The notes under the pieces: model-generated
The model's database searches: none
Seen by the model: only the letters and a program-made list of their open reading frames with translations
Told to the model about the DNA's origin: nothing
In this document: positions 33,607 to 42,904 of the stretch, one piece after another
Layout of the letters: each line of letters starts with the position of its first letter
Position numbering within the stretch: the stretch's first letter is position 1
Position numbers and translations under genes: made by a program
Assembly: GCF_900129655.1 (NCBI RefSeq)
Contig: NZ_FQWK01000004.1
Coordinates: forward strand, 62,001 to 126,000
Reading direction: 5' to 3'
Length of the DNA stretch: 64,000 bases
Source of the DNA: Bacteroides clarus YIT 12056
GTDB lineage: Bacteria; Bacteroidota; Bacteroidia; Bacteroidales; Bacteroidaceae

Positions 33607-34344
33607 ATGGGAAGAGCGTTTGAATATAGAAAAGCTGCCAAATTGAAAAGATGGGGTCACATGGCTAAGACCTTTACAAGACTGGGTAAACAAATTGCTA
33701 TTGCAGTGAAAGCCGGCGGACCCGAACCGGAAAACAATCCGACATTGCGTTCCGTTATCGCTACTTGCAAGCGTGAAAACATGCCGAAGGATAACATTGA
33801 ACGTGCTATCAAAAATGCGATGGGTAAAGACCAGAGCGACTACAAGAGTATGACTTATGAAGGATACGGTCCTCATGGCGTAGCCGTATTTGTTGATACT
33901 TTGACCGACAATCCTACCCGTACGGTAGCGGATGTGCGCAGCGTATTCAACAAGTTTGGCGGAAACCTGGGTACAATGGGCTCATTGGCTTTCCTGTTCG
34001 ACCATAAATGCGTGTTCACTTTCAAGAAGAAAGACGGTATGGATATGGAAGAATTCATTCTCGATATGATTGACTTCGACATTGACGAAGATTATGAAGA
34101 GGATGAAGAAGAAGGCACAATCACTATCTACGGTGATCCGAAAAGTTATGCGGCTATCCAGAAACACTTGGAAGAAGGCGGTTTTGAAGATGTCGGCGGT
34201 GAGTTTACCTACATCGCGAATGACCTGAAGGATGTTGAGCCGGAACATCGTGAAACTATCGACAAAATGGTGGAACGTCTGGAAGAGTTTGACGACGTAC
34301 AGACGGTTTATACTAATATGAAGCCGGAAGAAAGCGAAGAATAA
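33607..34344 (+). CDS. yebC: YebC/PmpR-family protein
   Basis: A 245-residue YebC protein. The hallmark N-terminus is MGRAFEYRKAAKLKRWGHMAKTFTRLGKQI (1-30), with NPTLRSVIATCKRENMPKDNIERAIKNA (about 41-68) and YEGYGPHGVAVFVDTLTDNPTRTVADVRSVF. It has been described as a DNA-binding regulator and, more recently, family members have been linked to relief of ribosome stalling at proline stretches. An acidic stretch of about 15 residues (DEDYEEDEEEG) is present at about 158-172. The gene overlaps the next by 1 bp. Confidence 0.95.
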   Translation: MGRAFEYRKAAKLKRWGHMAKTFTRLGKQIAIAVKAGGPEPENNPTLRSVIATCKRENMPKDNIERAIKNAMGKDQSDYKSMTYEGYGPHGVAVFVDTLTDNPTRTVADVRSVFNKFGGNLGTMGSLAFLFDHKCVFTFKKKDGMDMEEFILDMIDFDIDEDYEEDEEEGTITIYGDPKSYAAIQKHLEEGGFEDVGGEFTYIANDLKDVEPEHRETIDKMVERLEEFDDVQTVYTNMKPEESEE

Positions 34345-34589
34345 TGACTTATACTTACAAGACGAAAGGTACGTGCAGTAGCAATATCGAGCTTGAGGTA
34401 GAAGACGGAATCGTAAAGGACATCGCGTTCTGGGGTGGCTGTAACGGCAATTTGCAAGGCTTGTCCCGTTTGGTTGCCGGGATGCAGGTAAAAGAGGTGA
34501 TTTCCCGTCTGGAAGGTATCCGCTGCGGCGGACGTCCGACTTCTTGTCCGGACCAGTTGTGTAAAGCATTGCACGAAATGGGATATTAA
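34344..34589 (+). CDS. TSCPD-domain protein (TIGR03905-like)
   Basis: An 81-residue protein with TKGTCSSNIELEVEDGIVKDIAFWGGCNGNLQGLSRLV (8-46) and CGGRPTSCPDQL (about 61-72), the TSCPD motif. The domain is also found at the C-terminus of vitamin B12-dependent ribonucleotide reductases; the stand-alone form has no proven role. Four Cys residues suggest metal or redox chemistry. Start overlaps the yebC stop (TAATG), so the two are translationally coupled. Confidence 0.88.
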   Translation: MTYTYKTKGTCSSNIELEVEDGIVKDIAFWGGCNGNLQGLSRLVAGMQVKEVISRLEGIRCGGRPTSCPDQLCKALHEMGY

Positions 34590-34622
34590 CCCTGCTCTGA
34601 TTTAAAAAGGGGGAATTTTAAA

Positions 34623-34774
34623 AGAGGGTGTGTCAAAACGGATTTCAGGTATTGTTTTGTCATTAGCTTCGCTCAAAACATCTTTTGATTTTTACATTGA
34701 TGTATAGTCTGAACGGAGTGAAGAAGAGAGTGTGCAAAACTGTGATAGCTGAAATTCGTTTTGGCACGTCCTTT
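34623..34774. repeat. MITE-like element with imperfect terminal inverted repeats
   Basis: The left end AGAGGGTGTGTCAAAACGGA... (34623-34650) and right end (34747-34774) are imperfect inverted repeats, about 22 of 28 matching. About 150 bp in all, without an ORF. Sequences with ends like GGGTGTGTCAAAA are common dispersed repeats in Bacteroides as far as I recall. It fills most of the gap between the TSCPD gene and the Nramp gene. Confidence 0.7.
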
Positions 34775-34852
34775 TTGCTTTTGAACCAAGTTATGGTGTA
34801 TTTGTTTTTTTTTATTTGAGTACTTTTACACCCTCAAAATAAGAACAACACA

Positions 34853-36112
34853 ATGAAGAATATTTTTAAAGATTTACAACGGAAAGACCACAAACGCTAT
34901 CTGGGTGGTTTGGATGTATTCAAATATATCGGTCCGGGGCTATTGGTTACGGTCGGTTTTATCGACCCGGGAAACTGGGCGTCGAACTTTGCGGCGGGTT
35001 CTGAATTCGGTTATTCGTTGTTGTGGGTAGTGACGCTTTCCACCGTTATGCTGATAATTTTGCAGCATAATGTGGCGCACTTGGGCATCGTAACCGGATT
35101 GTGCTTGTCGGAAGCTGCCACGCAATACACTCCCAAATGGGTGTCGCGCCCCATATTGGGGACGGCTGTGCTGGCATCCATATCTACTTCGCTGGCCGAA
35201 ATATTAGGCGGAGCCATTGCGCTGCAAATGTTGCTGGATATTCCGATTATATGGGGCTCGGTACTGACTACGGTTTTTGTATCGGTAATGCTTTTCACCA
35301 ATTCCTATAAGAAGATTGAAAGGGCTATCATCGCGTTCGTGTCCGTTATAGGGCTTTCGTTCATCTACGAACTTTTCCTTGTCAGGATTGATTGGCCTGT
35401 GGCCGCGCAAGGCTGGGTGACCCCTTCGTTTCCCGAAGGAAGCATGCTTATTATCATGAGTGTGCTCGGCGCTGTGGTGATGCCTCATAATCTGTTTCTC
35501 CATTCGGAAGTGATACAGAGCCATGAGTACAACAAGCAGGATGATGCTTCCATCCGTAAGGTATTGAAGTATGAACTGTTCGACACGCTGTTTTCCATGA
35601 TTGTGGGATGGGCCATTAACAGCGCGATGATATTGCTGGCAGCCGCCACTTTCTTTAAGAGCGGGATTCAGGTGGAAGAATTGCAACAGGCAAAATCACT
35701 GTTGGACCCGTTGTTGGGAAGCAGCGCCGGCGTGGTGTTTGCGCTGGCATTGCTGATGGCGGGTATCTCTTCGACTATTACGAGCGGTATGGCGGCAGGC
35801 TCTATTTTTGCCGGTATATTCGGCGAGTCGTATCACATTAAGGACAGCCATTCGCAGGTGGGAGTAATTCTTTCCTTGGGTATCGCATTGCTATTGATTT
35901 GCTTTATCGGAGACCCGTTCAAAGGGTTGCTGATTTCACAGATGATATTGAGTGTCCAGTTGCCGTTTACCGTGTTCCTGCAAGTGAGCCTTACCTCGTC
36001 CCGTAAAGTAATGGGACAATATGTAAACAGCAAATGGAGTACGTTCGTGCTCTATACGATTGCTGCTATTGTGACAGTATTAAACATTATGTTATTAATA
36101 TCAAGTTTATAA
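34853..36112 (+). CDS. mntH: Nramp-family divalent metal transporter
   Basis: A 419-residue inner-membrane protein with about eleven membrane helices. The helix 1 metal motif DPGN lies at 38-41 and the helix 6 motif MPHNLFLHSE at about 209-218, with the AxxM residues, so metal coordination (Mn2+ or Fe2+, proton-coupled) looks intact. The gene is followed without a gap by an alkylguanine-DNA methyltransferase gene (TAATG overlap). No metal-responsive operator was recognised upstream; a MITE-like repeat occupies that region. Confidence 0.92.
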   Translation: MKNIFKDLQRKDHKRYLGGLDVFKYIGPGLLVTVGFIDPGNWASNFAAGSEFGYSLLWVVTLSTVMLIILQHNVAHLGIVTGLCLSEAATQYTPKWVSRPILGTAVLASISTSLAEILGGAIALQMLLDIPIIWGSVLTTVFVSVMLFTNSYKKIERAIIAFVSVIGLSFIYELFLVRIDWPVAAQGWVTPSFPEGSMLIIMSVLGAVVMPHNLFLHSEVIQSHEYNKQDDASIRKVLKYELFDTLFSMIVGWAINSAMILLAAATFFKSGIQVEELQQAKSLLDPLLGSSAGVVFALALLMAGISSTITSGMAAGSIFAGIFGESYHIKDSHSQVGVILSLGIALLLICFIGDPFKGLLISQMILSVQLPFTVFLQVSLTSSRKVMGQYVNSKWSTFVLYTIAAIVTVLNIMLLISSL

Positions 36113-36699
36113 TGAAACGTCACTTATTAAATGAAAAGTTCGTGACAATCGAACAGTTGGCCGATGGCGGATATGCCCATAAACTCCCGGGAGTGACCGT
36201 GGGATATTCTTTTGCAGAGACATTTCTGGGAGAAATGTTGGTTGCATCTACGCCCAAAGGTGTATGCTATATGGCATTTGTAACCGGAAACAGAGATGTT
36301 TCATTGATTGAAATGGTCAGCAGGTTTCCCGGAGCTCACTTTGAGGAACGTACGGACGAGTACCAGCGCAAGGCATTGGCCGCTTTATCCGCGGATGAGG
36401 AAAACGTGGAAACAGTACCTTTGCATTTGAAGGGAACCGAATTTCAGTTGCGCGTGTGGAAAGAGCTGTTGAACATCCCGTTCGGCGAAACAACCACTTA
36501 CAAGGACATTGCCGCCGCGCTGCAAACTCCCAAGGCTTTCCGGGCTGTAGGCTCCGCCATCGGCGAGAATCCGGTTTCGGTATTGATTCCCTGTCACCGG
36601 GTGCTGCGTACGGACGGAGCTCTCGGCGGTTACCATTGGGGGCTGGAGCGTAAAGTCCGACTGCTGGAGTGGGAGAAACAGCATAAGGAAGCCGAATAG
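36112..36699 (+). CDS. Methylated-DNA--[protein]-cysteine S-methyltransferase, Ada C-terminal type
   Basis: A 195-residue O6-alkylguanine-DNA alkyltransferase. The active-site motif IPCHRV is at about 160-165, preceded by the helix-turn-helix FQLRVWKELLNIPFGETTTYKDIAAAL (about 110-136) and RAVGSAIGENP. The N-terminal about 95 residues are a methyltransferase ribonuclease-like domain as in Ada; there is no AraC or zinc domain. It repairs O6-methylguanine by suicidal transfer to Cys. The frame extends upstream to 36034 within the Nramp gene, but ATG 36112 (MKRHLL) is the sensible start. Confidence 0.92.
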   Translation: MKRHLLNEKFVTIEQLADGGYAHKLPGVTVGYSFAETFLGEMLVASTPKGVCYMAFVTGNRDVSLIEMVSRFPGAHFEERTDEYQRKALAALSADEENVETVPLHLKGTEFQLRVWKELLNIPFGETTTYKDIAAALQTPKAFRAVGSAIGENPVSVLIPCHRVLRTDGALGGYHWGLERKVRLLEWEKQHKEAE

Positions 36700-36721
36700 A
36701 TAAACTTAAAAACATACAGAC

Positions 36722-37486
36722 ATGAAGATTATAACCTACAACGTAAATGGTTTGCGCGCTGCCGTAACCAAAGGTTTTCCCGAATGGCTGGCAAATGAAC
36801 AACCGGACGTGCTGTGTCTGCAGGAAACCAAATTGCAGCCGGAACAGTATCCGGCGGAAGCGTTGGATGCATCGGGATACAAGCATTACCTGTATTCCGC
36901 CCGAAAGAAAGGGTATAGCGGAGTAGCCATTCTGACGAAACGCGAACCGGATCATGTGGAATATGGTATGGGTATTGAAGAGTACGATAATGAAGGCCGT
37001 TTTATCCGCGCCGATTACGGCGACCTGTCCATTGTGAGTGTTTATCATCCTTCGGGAACAAGCGGTGATGAGCGCCAGGCTTTTAAAATGGTATGGTTGG
37101 AAAAGTTTCAGCAATATGTGGTGGAGTTGCAGCGCACCCGTCCGAAGCTGATTCTTTGCGGAGATTATAATATCTGTCATGAAGCGATAGACATTCACGA
37201 CCCTGTCCGCAATGCTACAAACAGCGGTTTCCTGCCGGAAGAAAGAGAGTGGATGACCCGTTTTCTGAATGCGGGCTTCATAGATACTTTCCGTCTGTTG
37301 CATCCCGACAAGCAGGAATATACCTGGTGGAGTTACCGTTTCAATTCGCGGGCGAAGAATAAAGGCTGGCGTATAGATTATTGCATGGTGAACGAGCCGG
37401 TACGTCCGATGCTGAAAGAAGCGCGCATTCTGAACGATGCGGTACATTCGGACCATTGTCCTATGATGTTGGAAATTGCAGATTAA
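36722..37486 (+). CDS. xth: Exodeoxyribonuclease III
   Basis: A 254-residue AP endonuclease/3'-5' exonuclease for base-excision repair. The EEP-fold motifs are intact: ITYNVNGLRAA (3-13), CLQETKLQ (about 33-40, metal Glu), YSGVAILTK (about 64), GDYNICHEAIDIH (about 145) and WRIDYCMVNEPV ... DAVHSDHCPMMLEI at the C-terminus with the catalytic Asp-His pair. It follows the alkyltransferase gene by 22 bp, so the two form a small DNA-repair operon with the gene below. Confidence 0.96.
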   Translation: MKIITYNVNGLRAAVTKGFPEWLANEQPDVLCLQETKLQPEQYPAEALDASGYKHYLYSARKKGYSGVAILTKREPDHVEYGMGIEEYDNEGRFIRADYGDLSIVSVYHPSGTSGDERQAFKMVWLEKFQQYVVELQRTRPKLILCGDYNICHEAIDIHDPVRNATNSGFLPEEREWMTRFLNAGFIDTFRLLHPDKQEYTWWSYRFNSRAKNKGWRIDYCMVNEPVRPMLKEARILNDAVHSDHCPMMLEIAD

Positions 37487-37492
37487 AAGACG

Positions 37493-37951
37493 ATGATGAA
37501 AGACAGAATAGAGAAAGCCGTTGAGTTGTTCAAGAGCGGTTATAACTGTTCGCAATCGGTGGTAGCCGCCTTTGCCGACATGTACGGTTTTACGGAAGAA
37601 CAGGCTTTGCGCATGTCCGCCTCTTTTGGCGGCGGTATAGGGCGGATGCGTCAGACTTGCGGCGCTGCCTGCGGCATGTTTTTGTTGGCGGGGCTGGAAA
37701 AAGGCGCCGTCGACGGTAAAGACCGTGAGGGCAAAGCCGCTAATTATGCGCTGGTGCAGGCACTTGCGGAAGAATTCAAGAAACGTAACGGCTCGATGAT
37801 TTGCGCCGAGTTGCTGGGACTGAAGAAGCCCGAAGGCTCTTCCGTTCCCGAAGCCCGTACGGAGCAATACTACGCCAAACGTCCTTGCGCGAAAATGGTG
37901 GAAGAAGCCGCGACGATATGGGCTGAGTACTTGGAAAAACAGCGGAAATAA
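37493..37951 (+). CDS. C_GCAxxG_C_C family protein
   Basis: A 152-residue protein with the family's Cys pattern: YNCSQSVV (about 17-24), TCGAACGMFLLAG (about 55-67, the GCAxxG motif as GAACG), ICAELLG (about 103) and RPCAKMVEEAA (about 129). The conserved cysteines suggest a redox or metal-binding role, not proven. It is often annotated as a redox-active or permease-like protein. It comes 6 bp after the exonuclease III gene and is probably cotranscribed. ATG 37496 is an equally possible start. Confidence 0.88.
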   Translation: MMKDRIEKAVELFKSGYNCSQSVVAAFADMYGFTEEQALRMSASFGGGIGRMRQTCGAACGMFLLAGLEKGAVDGKDREGKAANYALVQALAEEFKKRNGSMICAELLGLKKPEGSSVPEARTEQYYAKRPCAKMVEEAATIWAEYLEKQRK

Positions 37952-38026
37952 GCCGGCAACAGCTGTTTTTTATGACAGATAAGCGAAAAAAAAGAGAGTT
38001 AATGTGTTATGTAACATAAAAATAAC

Positions 38027-38034
38027 TATCTTTG
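38027..38034 (+). promoter_or_regulatory. -7 element for the DUF2582 gene
   Basis: TATCTTTG matches TAnnTTTG; it leaves a leader of about 70 nt before ATG 38110. Confidence 0.7.
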
Positions 38035-38109
38035 CCGCCGAAATAAAATCTGATTATTCCGTTTTGGGAAGCGGATTTTTAAGCATGTCTAACTAAAAAC
38101 AAAGAGAAA

Positions 38110-38310
38110 ATGTTAAAAGAAAAAGCCGGTGAAACTGCAGGAAAAATTTGGAGCGCACTGAATGAAACTGAAGGTTTAACTGCTAAACAAATCAAGAAAG
38201 CTACAAAATTGGTAGATAAGGATTTGTTCTTGGGTCTTGGCTGGTTATTGAGAGAAGACAAAATTTCTACTCAAGAAGTTGAAGGCGAACTGTTTGTAAA
38301 GCTGAACTAA
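38110..38310 (+). CDS. DUF2582 winged-helix protein
   Basis: A 66-residue small basic winged-helix protein (KIWSALNETEGLTAKQIKKATKL, KDLFLGLGWLLREDKIST) of the DUF2582 family. Such proteins are abundant small DNA-binding-like proteins in Bacteroidales; the role is not established. It is a single-gene unit bounded by its own promoter (38027) and a strong terminator (38331). Confidence 0.9.
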   Translation: MLKEKAGETAGKIWSALNETEGLTAKQIKKATKLVDKDLFLGLGWLLREDKISTQEVEGELFVKLN

Positions 38311-38330
38311 GAAAGAGATTAGAATGTTAT

Positions 38331-38378
38331 AAAAAATGCGTTGATACATTTGATATGTTATCAACGCATTTTTTTTTG
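38331..38378 (+). terminator. Rho-independent terminator
   Basis: AAAAAATGCGTTGATA (38331-38346) pairs with TATCAACGCATTTTTT (from 38358), followed by a run of T. It ends the DUF2582 gene. Confidence 0.92.
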
Positions 38379-38392
38379 TCTTCTCCTTTTTG

Positions 38393-38400
38393 TATCTTTG
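38393..38400 (+). promoter_or_regulatory. -7 element for lepA
   Basis: TATCTTTG, directly after the preceding terminator and 23 bp upstream of the lepA ATG, giving a short leader. Confidence 0.7.
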
Positions 38401-38422
38401 CGCACCAAAATTTTAGAAACAA

Positions 38423-40207
38423 ATGAAAAAGAATATACGTAACTTTTGTATCATCGCTCATATCGATCACGGTAAATCAACTTTGGCCGACCGTCTGTTG
38501 GAGTTCACCAATACTATCCAAGTAACCGAAGGACAGATGCTGGATGATATGGATTTGGAAAAGGAGAGAGGTATCACCATCAAAAGCCATGCTATCCAGA
38601 TGGAGTATATGTACAAAGGCGAGAAGTATGTTCTGAACCTGATTGACACTCCGGGGCACGTGGACTTTTCCTACGAGGTGTCCCGCTCCATTGCCGCCTG
38701 CGAAGGTGCGTTGCTCATAGTGGACGCTTCACAGGGCGTGCAGGCGCAGACCATCTCCAACCTGTATATGGCTATTGAGCATGACTTGGAAATTATTCCG
38801 GTTATCAACAAATGCGATATGGCGAGCGCCATGCCCGAAGAGGTAGAGGATGAAATCGTGGAACTGCTCGGTTGCAAGCGTGAAGAGATAATCCGCGCTT
38901 CCGGTAAGACGGGAAGGGGCGTCGAGGAAATCCTTGCGGCAGTCGTCGAGCGTATTCCTCATCCCGAAGGCGATGAAGAAGCGCCTCTGCAGGCTTTGAT
39001 ATTCGACTCCGTATTCAATTCTTTCCGCGGTATCATCGCTTATTTCAAGATTGTGAACGGTGTGATACGTAAAGGAGACAAAGTGAAATTCTTCAATACG
39101 GGCAAGGAGTACGATGCGGATGAAATCGGTGTGCTGAAGATGGATATGGTTGCCCGTCAGGAATTGCGTACGGGCGACGTAGGCTATATTATCTCGGGCA
39201 TCAAGACTTCCAAAGAGGTAAAGGTGGGCGATACGATTACGCACATAGCCCGTCCGTGCAAGGAAGCGATTGCCGGTTTCGAGGAAGTGAAGCCGATGGT
39301 ATTTGCCGGTGTATATCCCATTGAGGCGGAAGACTTTGAGGACTTGCGCTCATCATTGGAGAAGTTGCAGCTGAATGACGCTTCGCTGACTTTCCAGCCC
39401 GAATCTTCATTGGCGCTGGGCTTCGGTTTCCGTTGCGGATTCCTGGGATTGCTTCACATGGAGATTGTACAGGAACGTCTGGACCGCGAATTCGATATGA
39501 ATGTGATTACCACCGTGCCGAACGTATCTTACAATATCTACGATAAGCAAGGGCACATGACCGAGGTGCACAACCCCGGCAGCATGCCCGATCCCACTTT
39601 GATAGACCGCATTGAAGAGCCCTATATCCGTGCGTCCGTGATTACCACCACGGACTATATCGGTCCTATCATGACACTCTGTCTGGGCAAGCGCGGCGAA
39701 CTGGTGAAGCAGGAATATATCTCCGGTAACCGTGTGGAGATATACTATGATATGCCGTTGGGCGAAATCGTTATCGACTTTTACGACAAACTGAAAAGTA
39801 TTTCCAAGGGATATGCCTCTTTCGACTATCACGCGAACGGTTTCCGTCCGTCCAAACTGGTGAAGCTGGATATCCTTCTGAACGGCGAACCGGTGGATGC
39901 CCTCTCTACCTTGACACACTTTGACAATGCGTACGAGCTGGGACGCCGTATGTGCGAGAAGCTGAAAGACCTGATTCCGAGACAGCAGTTTGACATTGCC
40001 ATTCAGGCGGCTATCGGCGCCAAGATTATTTCCCGCGAAACAATCAAGGCAGTCCGTAAGGACGTTACGGCCAAGTGTTATGGCGGTGACGTGAGCCGTA
40101 AGCGTAAATTGCTTGAAAAGCAGAAGCGGGGTAAGAAAAGAATGAAACAGATTGGTAATGTGGAAGTGCCGCAGAAAGCGTTCTTGGCTGTGCTGAAATT
40201 GGATTAG
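38423..40207 (+). CDS. lepA: Elongation factor 4 (ribosome back-translocating GTPase)
   Basis: A 594-residue translational GTPase. G1 is AHIDHGKST (12-20), G3 [12 protein letters not shown] (about 76), G4 NKCD (about 130), and the LepA-specific C-terminal domain (GVEEILAAV..., [26 protein letters not shown], then [24 protein letters not shown] at about 555-578) is complete. Length and motifs are standard. Transcribed alone from its own promoter and followed by a terminator at 40231. Confidence 0.98.
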   Translation: MKKNIRNFCIIAHIDHGKSTLADRLLEFTNTIQVTEGQMLDDMDLEKERGITIKSHAIQMEYMYKGEKYVLNLIDTPGHVDFSYEVSRSIAACEGALLIVDASQGVQAQTISNLYMAIEHDLEIIPVINKCDMASAMPEEVEDEIVELLGCKREEIIRASGKTGRGVEEILAAVVERIPHPEGDEEAPLQALIFDSVFNSFRGIIAYFKIVNGVIRKGDKVKFFNTGKEYDADEIGVLKMDMVARQELRTGDVGYIISGIKTSKEVKVGDTITHIARPCKEAIAGFEEVKPMVFAGVYPIEAEDFEDLRSSLEKLQLNDASLTFQPESSLALGFGFRCGFLGLLHMEIVQERLDREFDMNVITTVPNVSYNIYDKQGHMTEVHNPGSMPDPTLIDRIEEPYIRASVITTTDYIGPIMTLCLGKRGELVKQEYISGNRVEIYYDMPLGEIVIDFYDKLKSISKGYASFDYHANGFRPSKLVKLDILLNGEPVDALSTLTHFDNAYELGRRMCEKLKDLIPRQQFDIAIQAAIGAKIISRETIKAVRKDVTAKCYGGDVSRKRKLLEKQKRGKKRMKQIGNVEVPQKAFLAVLKLD

Positions 40208-40230
40208 TTGCTAAACAATTCATATGACAC

Positions 40231-40275
40231 AGGGGTTGTTCTCTTTCCGTAGGGCTATCTTGACAACCCCTTTTA
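40231..40275 (+). terminator. Rho-independent terminator after lepA
   Basis: AGGGGTTGT (40231-40239) pairs with ACAACCCC (40263-40270) across a 23-nt loop, followed by TTTT. It lies just before the next ATG (40288). Confidence 0.75.
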
Positions 40276-40287
40276 AATTTAAACCGA

Positions 40288-41475
40288 ATGAGAAAAGTTC
40301 TATCGTTTTCGGCCTTCCTGATGGCAGGCCTGTTCGTTTCCCAATATCTCCCTGTGTGGGCGGGCGGAAACTATAATGCGGTAAAGGCCGTATCGAATGT
40401 ATTGCTCTATGTCTGCTTGAGTTTTATAATGATTAATGTGGGACGTGAGTTTGAAGTCGATAAATCACGTTGGCAGACATACGCGAAAGATTATGGCGTT
40501 GCAATGGCTACCGCCGCCATGCCTTGGTTCCTGATTGCTATTTATTATGTTTTTGTCCTGCTTCCGCCCGAATACTGGAATAGTTGGGAAGCGTGGAAAG
40601 AGAATCTCCTGTTGAGCCGTTTTGCGGCTCCCACTTCCGCCGGTATTTTGTTTACCATGCTGGCCGCCATCGGCTTAAAGACAAGCTGGGTTTACAAGAA
40701 AATTCAAGTGCTGGCTATCTTTGATGATTTGGATACCATCCTTCTGATGATTCCGCTTCAGATTATGATGATCGGCCTGCGCTGGCAGCTTCTGGTGATT
40801 GTTTTCATTGTATTTCTTTTGCTCTCTTTCGGTTGGAAACAACTGGGAAAATACGACTGGCGGCAGGATTGGAAAGCCATTCTGGTATATTCGGCCGTAG
40901 TGTTTGCGTGTACGCAGGCTGTATATCTCATCAGCAAGCATTTGTATGGTGAGGCAGGCAGTATTCATATAGAGGTGCTGCTGCCCGCTTTCGTCTTGGG
41001 AATGGTGATGAAGCACAAGGAGCATGACACACCAGCGGAACGTAAAGTTTCCACGGGGATTTCTTTCCTCTTTATGTTTCTGGTTGGAATGAGCATGCCA
41101 CGGTTTCTGGGTGTGGACTTTGCGGAGGCGTCGTTGGGACAGCACTCGGTTACGGGTTCGCAGGAGATGATGTCGTGGGGAATGATTATGCTTCATGTAC
41201 TGATAGTGTCGTTATTGTCTAATATCGGTAAACTGTTTCCGGTATTCTTTTACAAAGACCGTAAGTTCAGCGAGCGTCTGGCGCTCTCTATCGGTATGTT
41301 TACCCGCGGTGAAGTAGGGGCGGGGGTAATCTTTATCGCTCTTGGATATAGTTTGGGCGGCCCGGCATTGATAATTTCCGTATTAACCATAGTGCTTAAT
41401 TTAATTTTAACGGGTATCTTTGTTCTGTGGGTAAAGAAGCTGGCGTTGTTGAGTTATGGAAGTGTGACGGAATGA
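40288..41475 (+). CDS. Cation:proton antiporter (CPA/Kef-like)
   Basis: A 395-residue membrane protein with about eleven to twelve helices. It shows antiporter-family features: LSFIMINVGREFEVDKS (about 44-60), SRFAAPTSAGILFTMLAAIGL (about 110-130), an acidic VLAIFDDLDTILLMIPL (about 143-158, the usual paired acids), and SIGMFTRGEVGAGVIF (about 330-345). It very likely exchanges Na+ or K+ for H+ at the inner membrane. No regulatory TrkA domains are attached. The gene is followed 1 bp later by nhaA, so two antiporters of different families are cotranscribed. Confidence 0.85.
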   Translation: MRKVLSFSAFLMAGLFVSQYLPVWAGGNYNAVKAVSNVLLYVCLSFIMINVGREFEVDKSRWQTYAKDYGVAMATAAMPWFLIAIYYVFVLLPPEYWNSWEAWKENLLLSRFAAPTSAGILFTMLAAIGLKTSWVYKKIQVLAIFDDLDTILLMIPLQIMMIGLRWQLLVIVFIVFLLLSFGWKQLGKYDWRQDWKAILVYSAVVFACTQAVYLISKHLYGEAGSIHIEVLLPAFVLGMVMKHKEHDTPAERKVSTGISFLFMFLVGMSMPRFLGVDFAEASLGQHSVTGSQEMMSWGMIMLHVLIVSLLSNIGKLFPVFFYKDRKFSERLALSIGMFTRGEVGAGVIFIALGYSLGGPALIISVLTIVLNLILTGIFVLWVKKLALLSYGSVTE

Positions 41476-41476
41476 A

Positions 41477-42853
41477 ATGTCGGCTACGCTTCCTTTCCCG
41501 AAGAAAGATGAAACCTTCAATCAAATACTTATGATTATTCTACGTACCGTGAAAAACATTTCGTCGCTGAACATAGTGGCGAGTATTCTTTTATTTCTCA
41601 CCGCTATCCTGGCTGCCGTCGTGGCCAATTCGTCTTTATCGCCGATATACCAGGACTTTCTGCTTCAGGAACTTCATTTGCGCATCGGGAATTTCAATCT
41701 GCTCTCTCACGGCGGGCATCCGTTGAAGATGATAGAATTCATAAACGACTGCCTGATGACTGTTTTCTTTCTGGCAGTGGGGTTGGAGATAAAGCGTGAA
41801 TTGCTGGTAGGCGAACTGTCTTCCGTCCGAAAGGCGGCTTTGCCTTTTATCGCGGCATGCGGCGGTATGCTGGTTCCGGTGGTCATCTACTCGCTTCTGG
41901 TGGTTTCCGGTACTCCCGAAACGCGCGGCATGGCTATTCCTATGGCTACGGACATCGCTTTTTCTTTGGGAGTGCTCAGCTTGCTGGGTAAGCGTGTGCC
42001 GTTGAGCCTGAAGGTATTTTTGACGGCGTTCGCTGTGGTGGACGATATTGGCGGGATATTGGTTATCGCACTGTTTTATAGCGTTGATGTGGCATACGGG
42101 TATTTGATAGTGGCGGCTGTTCTGTATGTATTCCTCTACTATATGGGCAAGTTCGGGGTGACGCAGAAGATATTCTTTCTGTTCTTCGGTATAATAATCT
42201 GGTATTTGTTCCTGCAATCGGGCATACATAGTACAATCTCGGGCGTGATACTGGCGTTTGTGATACCGGCGCGTCCCCGTTTGGACGCGGGTAAATATAT
42301 CAAGCGCATCCGTGACGTCATAGGGGAGTTTCCGGTTTCCAAATCAGATAATATCGTGCTGACCAATGCGCAGATTGCTACGCTGAAGCAGGTGGAGCAG
42401 GCGTCCGATTATGTTATCAGTCCGTTGCAGTCGTTGGAAGACAATCTGCATGGAGCTGTAAACTTCGTGATTCTGCCGTTGTTTGCCTTTGCCAATGCGG
42501 GTGTGGTGTTCAGCGGTAGCGGCAGTATCGTGGGAGATGTGAGCGTGGCTGTGGCCGCAGGGCTGCTGTCAGGCAAATTCCTGGGAATATATCTGTTTAC
42601 GTGGCTGGCGATAAAGAGCGGTTTGGCCTTGATGCCTGCGGGTATGAACTGGAAGAATATAGCCGGTGTTTCCTTGTTGGGCGGTATCGGCTTTACCGTA
42701 TCTTTGTTCATCGCCAATCTTTCCTTTGCGGGCGAATATCCGGAATTGCTGAATCAGGCGAAGTTCGGTGTGCTTGTAGGGACGGTGCTTGCCGGGGTAT
42801 TGGGATATGCGGTGCTGAATACGGTGCTGCCGAAAACCACGAAAACAAAGTAG
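41477..42853 (+). CDS. nhaA: Na+/H+ antiporter NhaA
   Basis: A 458-residue NhaA-family antiporter with twelve helices. Key stretches are FFLAVGLEIKRELLVGEL (about 96-113), MATDIAFSLGVLSLLGKR (about 156-173), TAFAVVDDIGGILVIALFY (about 182-200, the Asp pair D163/D164 of E. coli NhaA) and GGIGFTVSLFIANLSF (about 400). It expels Na+ in exchange for H+. The N-terminal about 35 residues extend beyond the E. coli protein. Cotranscribed with the upstream CPA-type antiporter gene. Confidence 0.96.
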   Translation: MSATLPFPKKDETFNQILMIILRTVKNISSLNIVASILLFLTAILAAVVANSSLSPIYQDFLLQELHLRIGNFNLLSHGGHPLKMIEFINDCLMTVFFLAVGLEIKRELLVGELSSVRKAALPFIAACGGMLVPVVIYSLLVVSGTPETRGMAIPMATDIAFSLGVLSLLGKRVPLSLKVFLTAFAVVDDIGGILVIALFYSVDVAYGYLIVAAVLYVFLYYMGKFGVTQKIFFLFFGIIIWYLFLQSGIHSTISGVILAFVIPARPRLDAGKYIKRIRDVIGEFPVSKSDNIVLTNAQIATLKQVEQASDYVISPLQSLEDNLHGAVNFVILPLFAFANAGVVFSGSGSIVGDVSVAVAAGLLSGKFLGIYLFTWLAIKSGLALMPAGMNWKNIAGVSLLGGIGFTVSLFIANLSFAGEYPELLNQAKFGVLVGTVLAGVLGYAVLNTVLPKTTKTK

Positions 42854-42881
42854 CTTATTTCAGGAAGATATGCTTCGGAAA

Positions 42882-42897
42882 GAGCGGGTTCCCGCTC
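42882..42897. terminator. Small GC-rich hairpin between convergent genes
   Basis: GAGCGGG-TT-CCCGCTC between the ends of nhaA and the xanthine permease gene. It has no T-run on either side, so terminator activity is uncertain. Confidence 0.35.
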
Positions 42898-42904
42898 CCG
42901 GACT

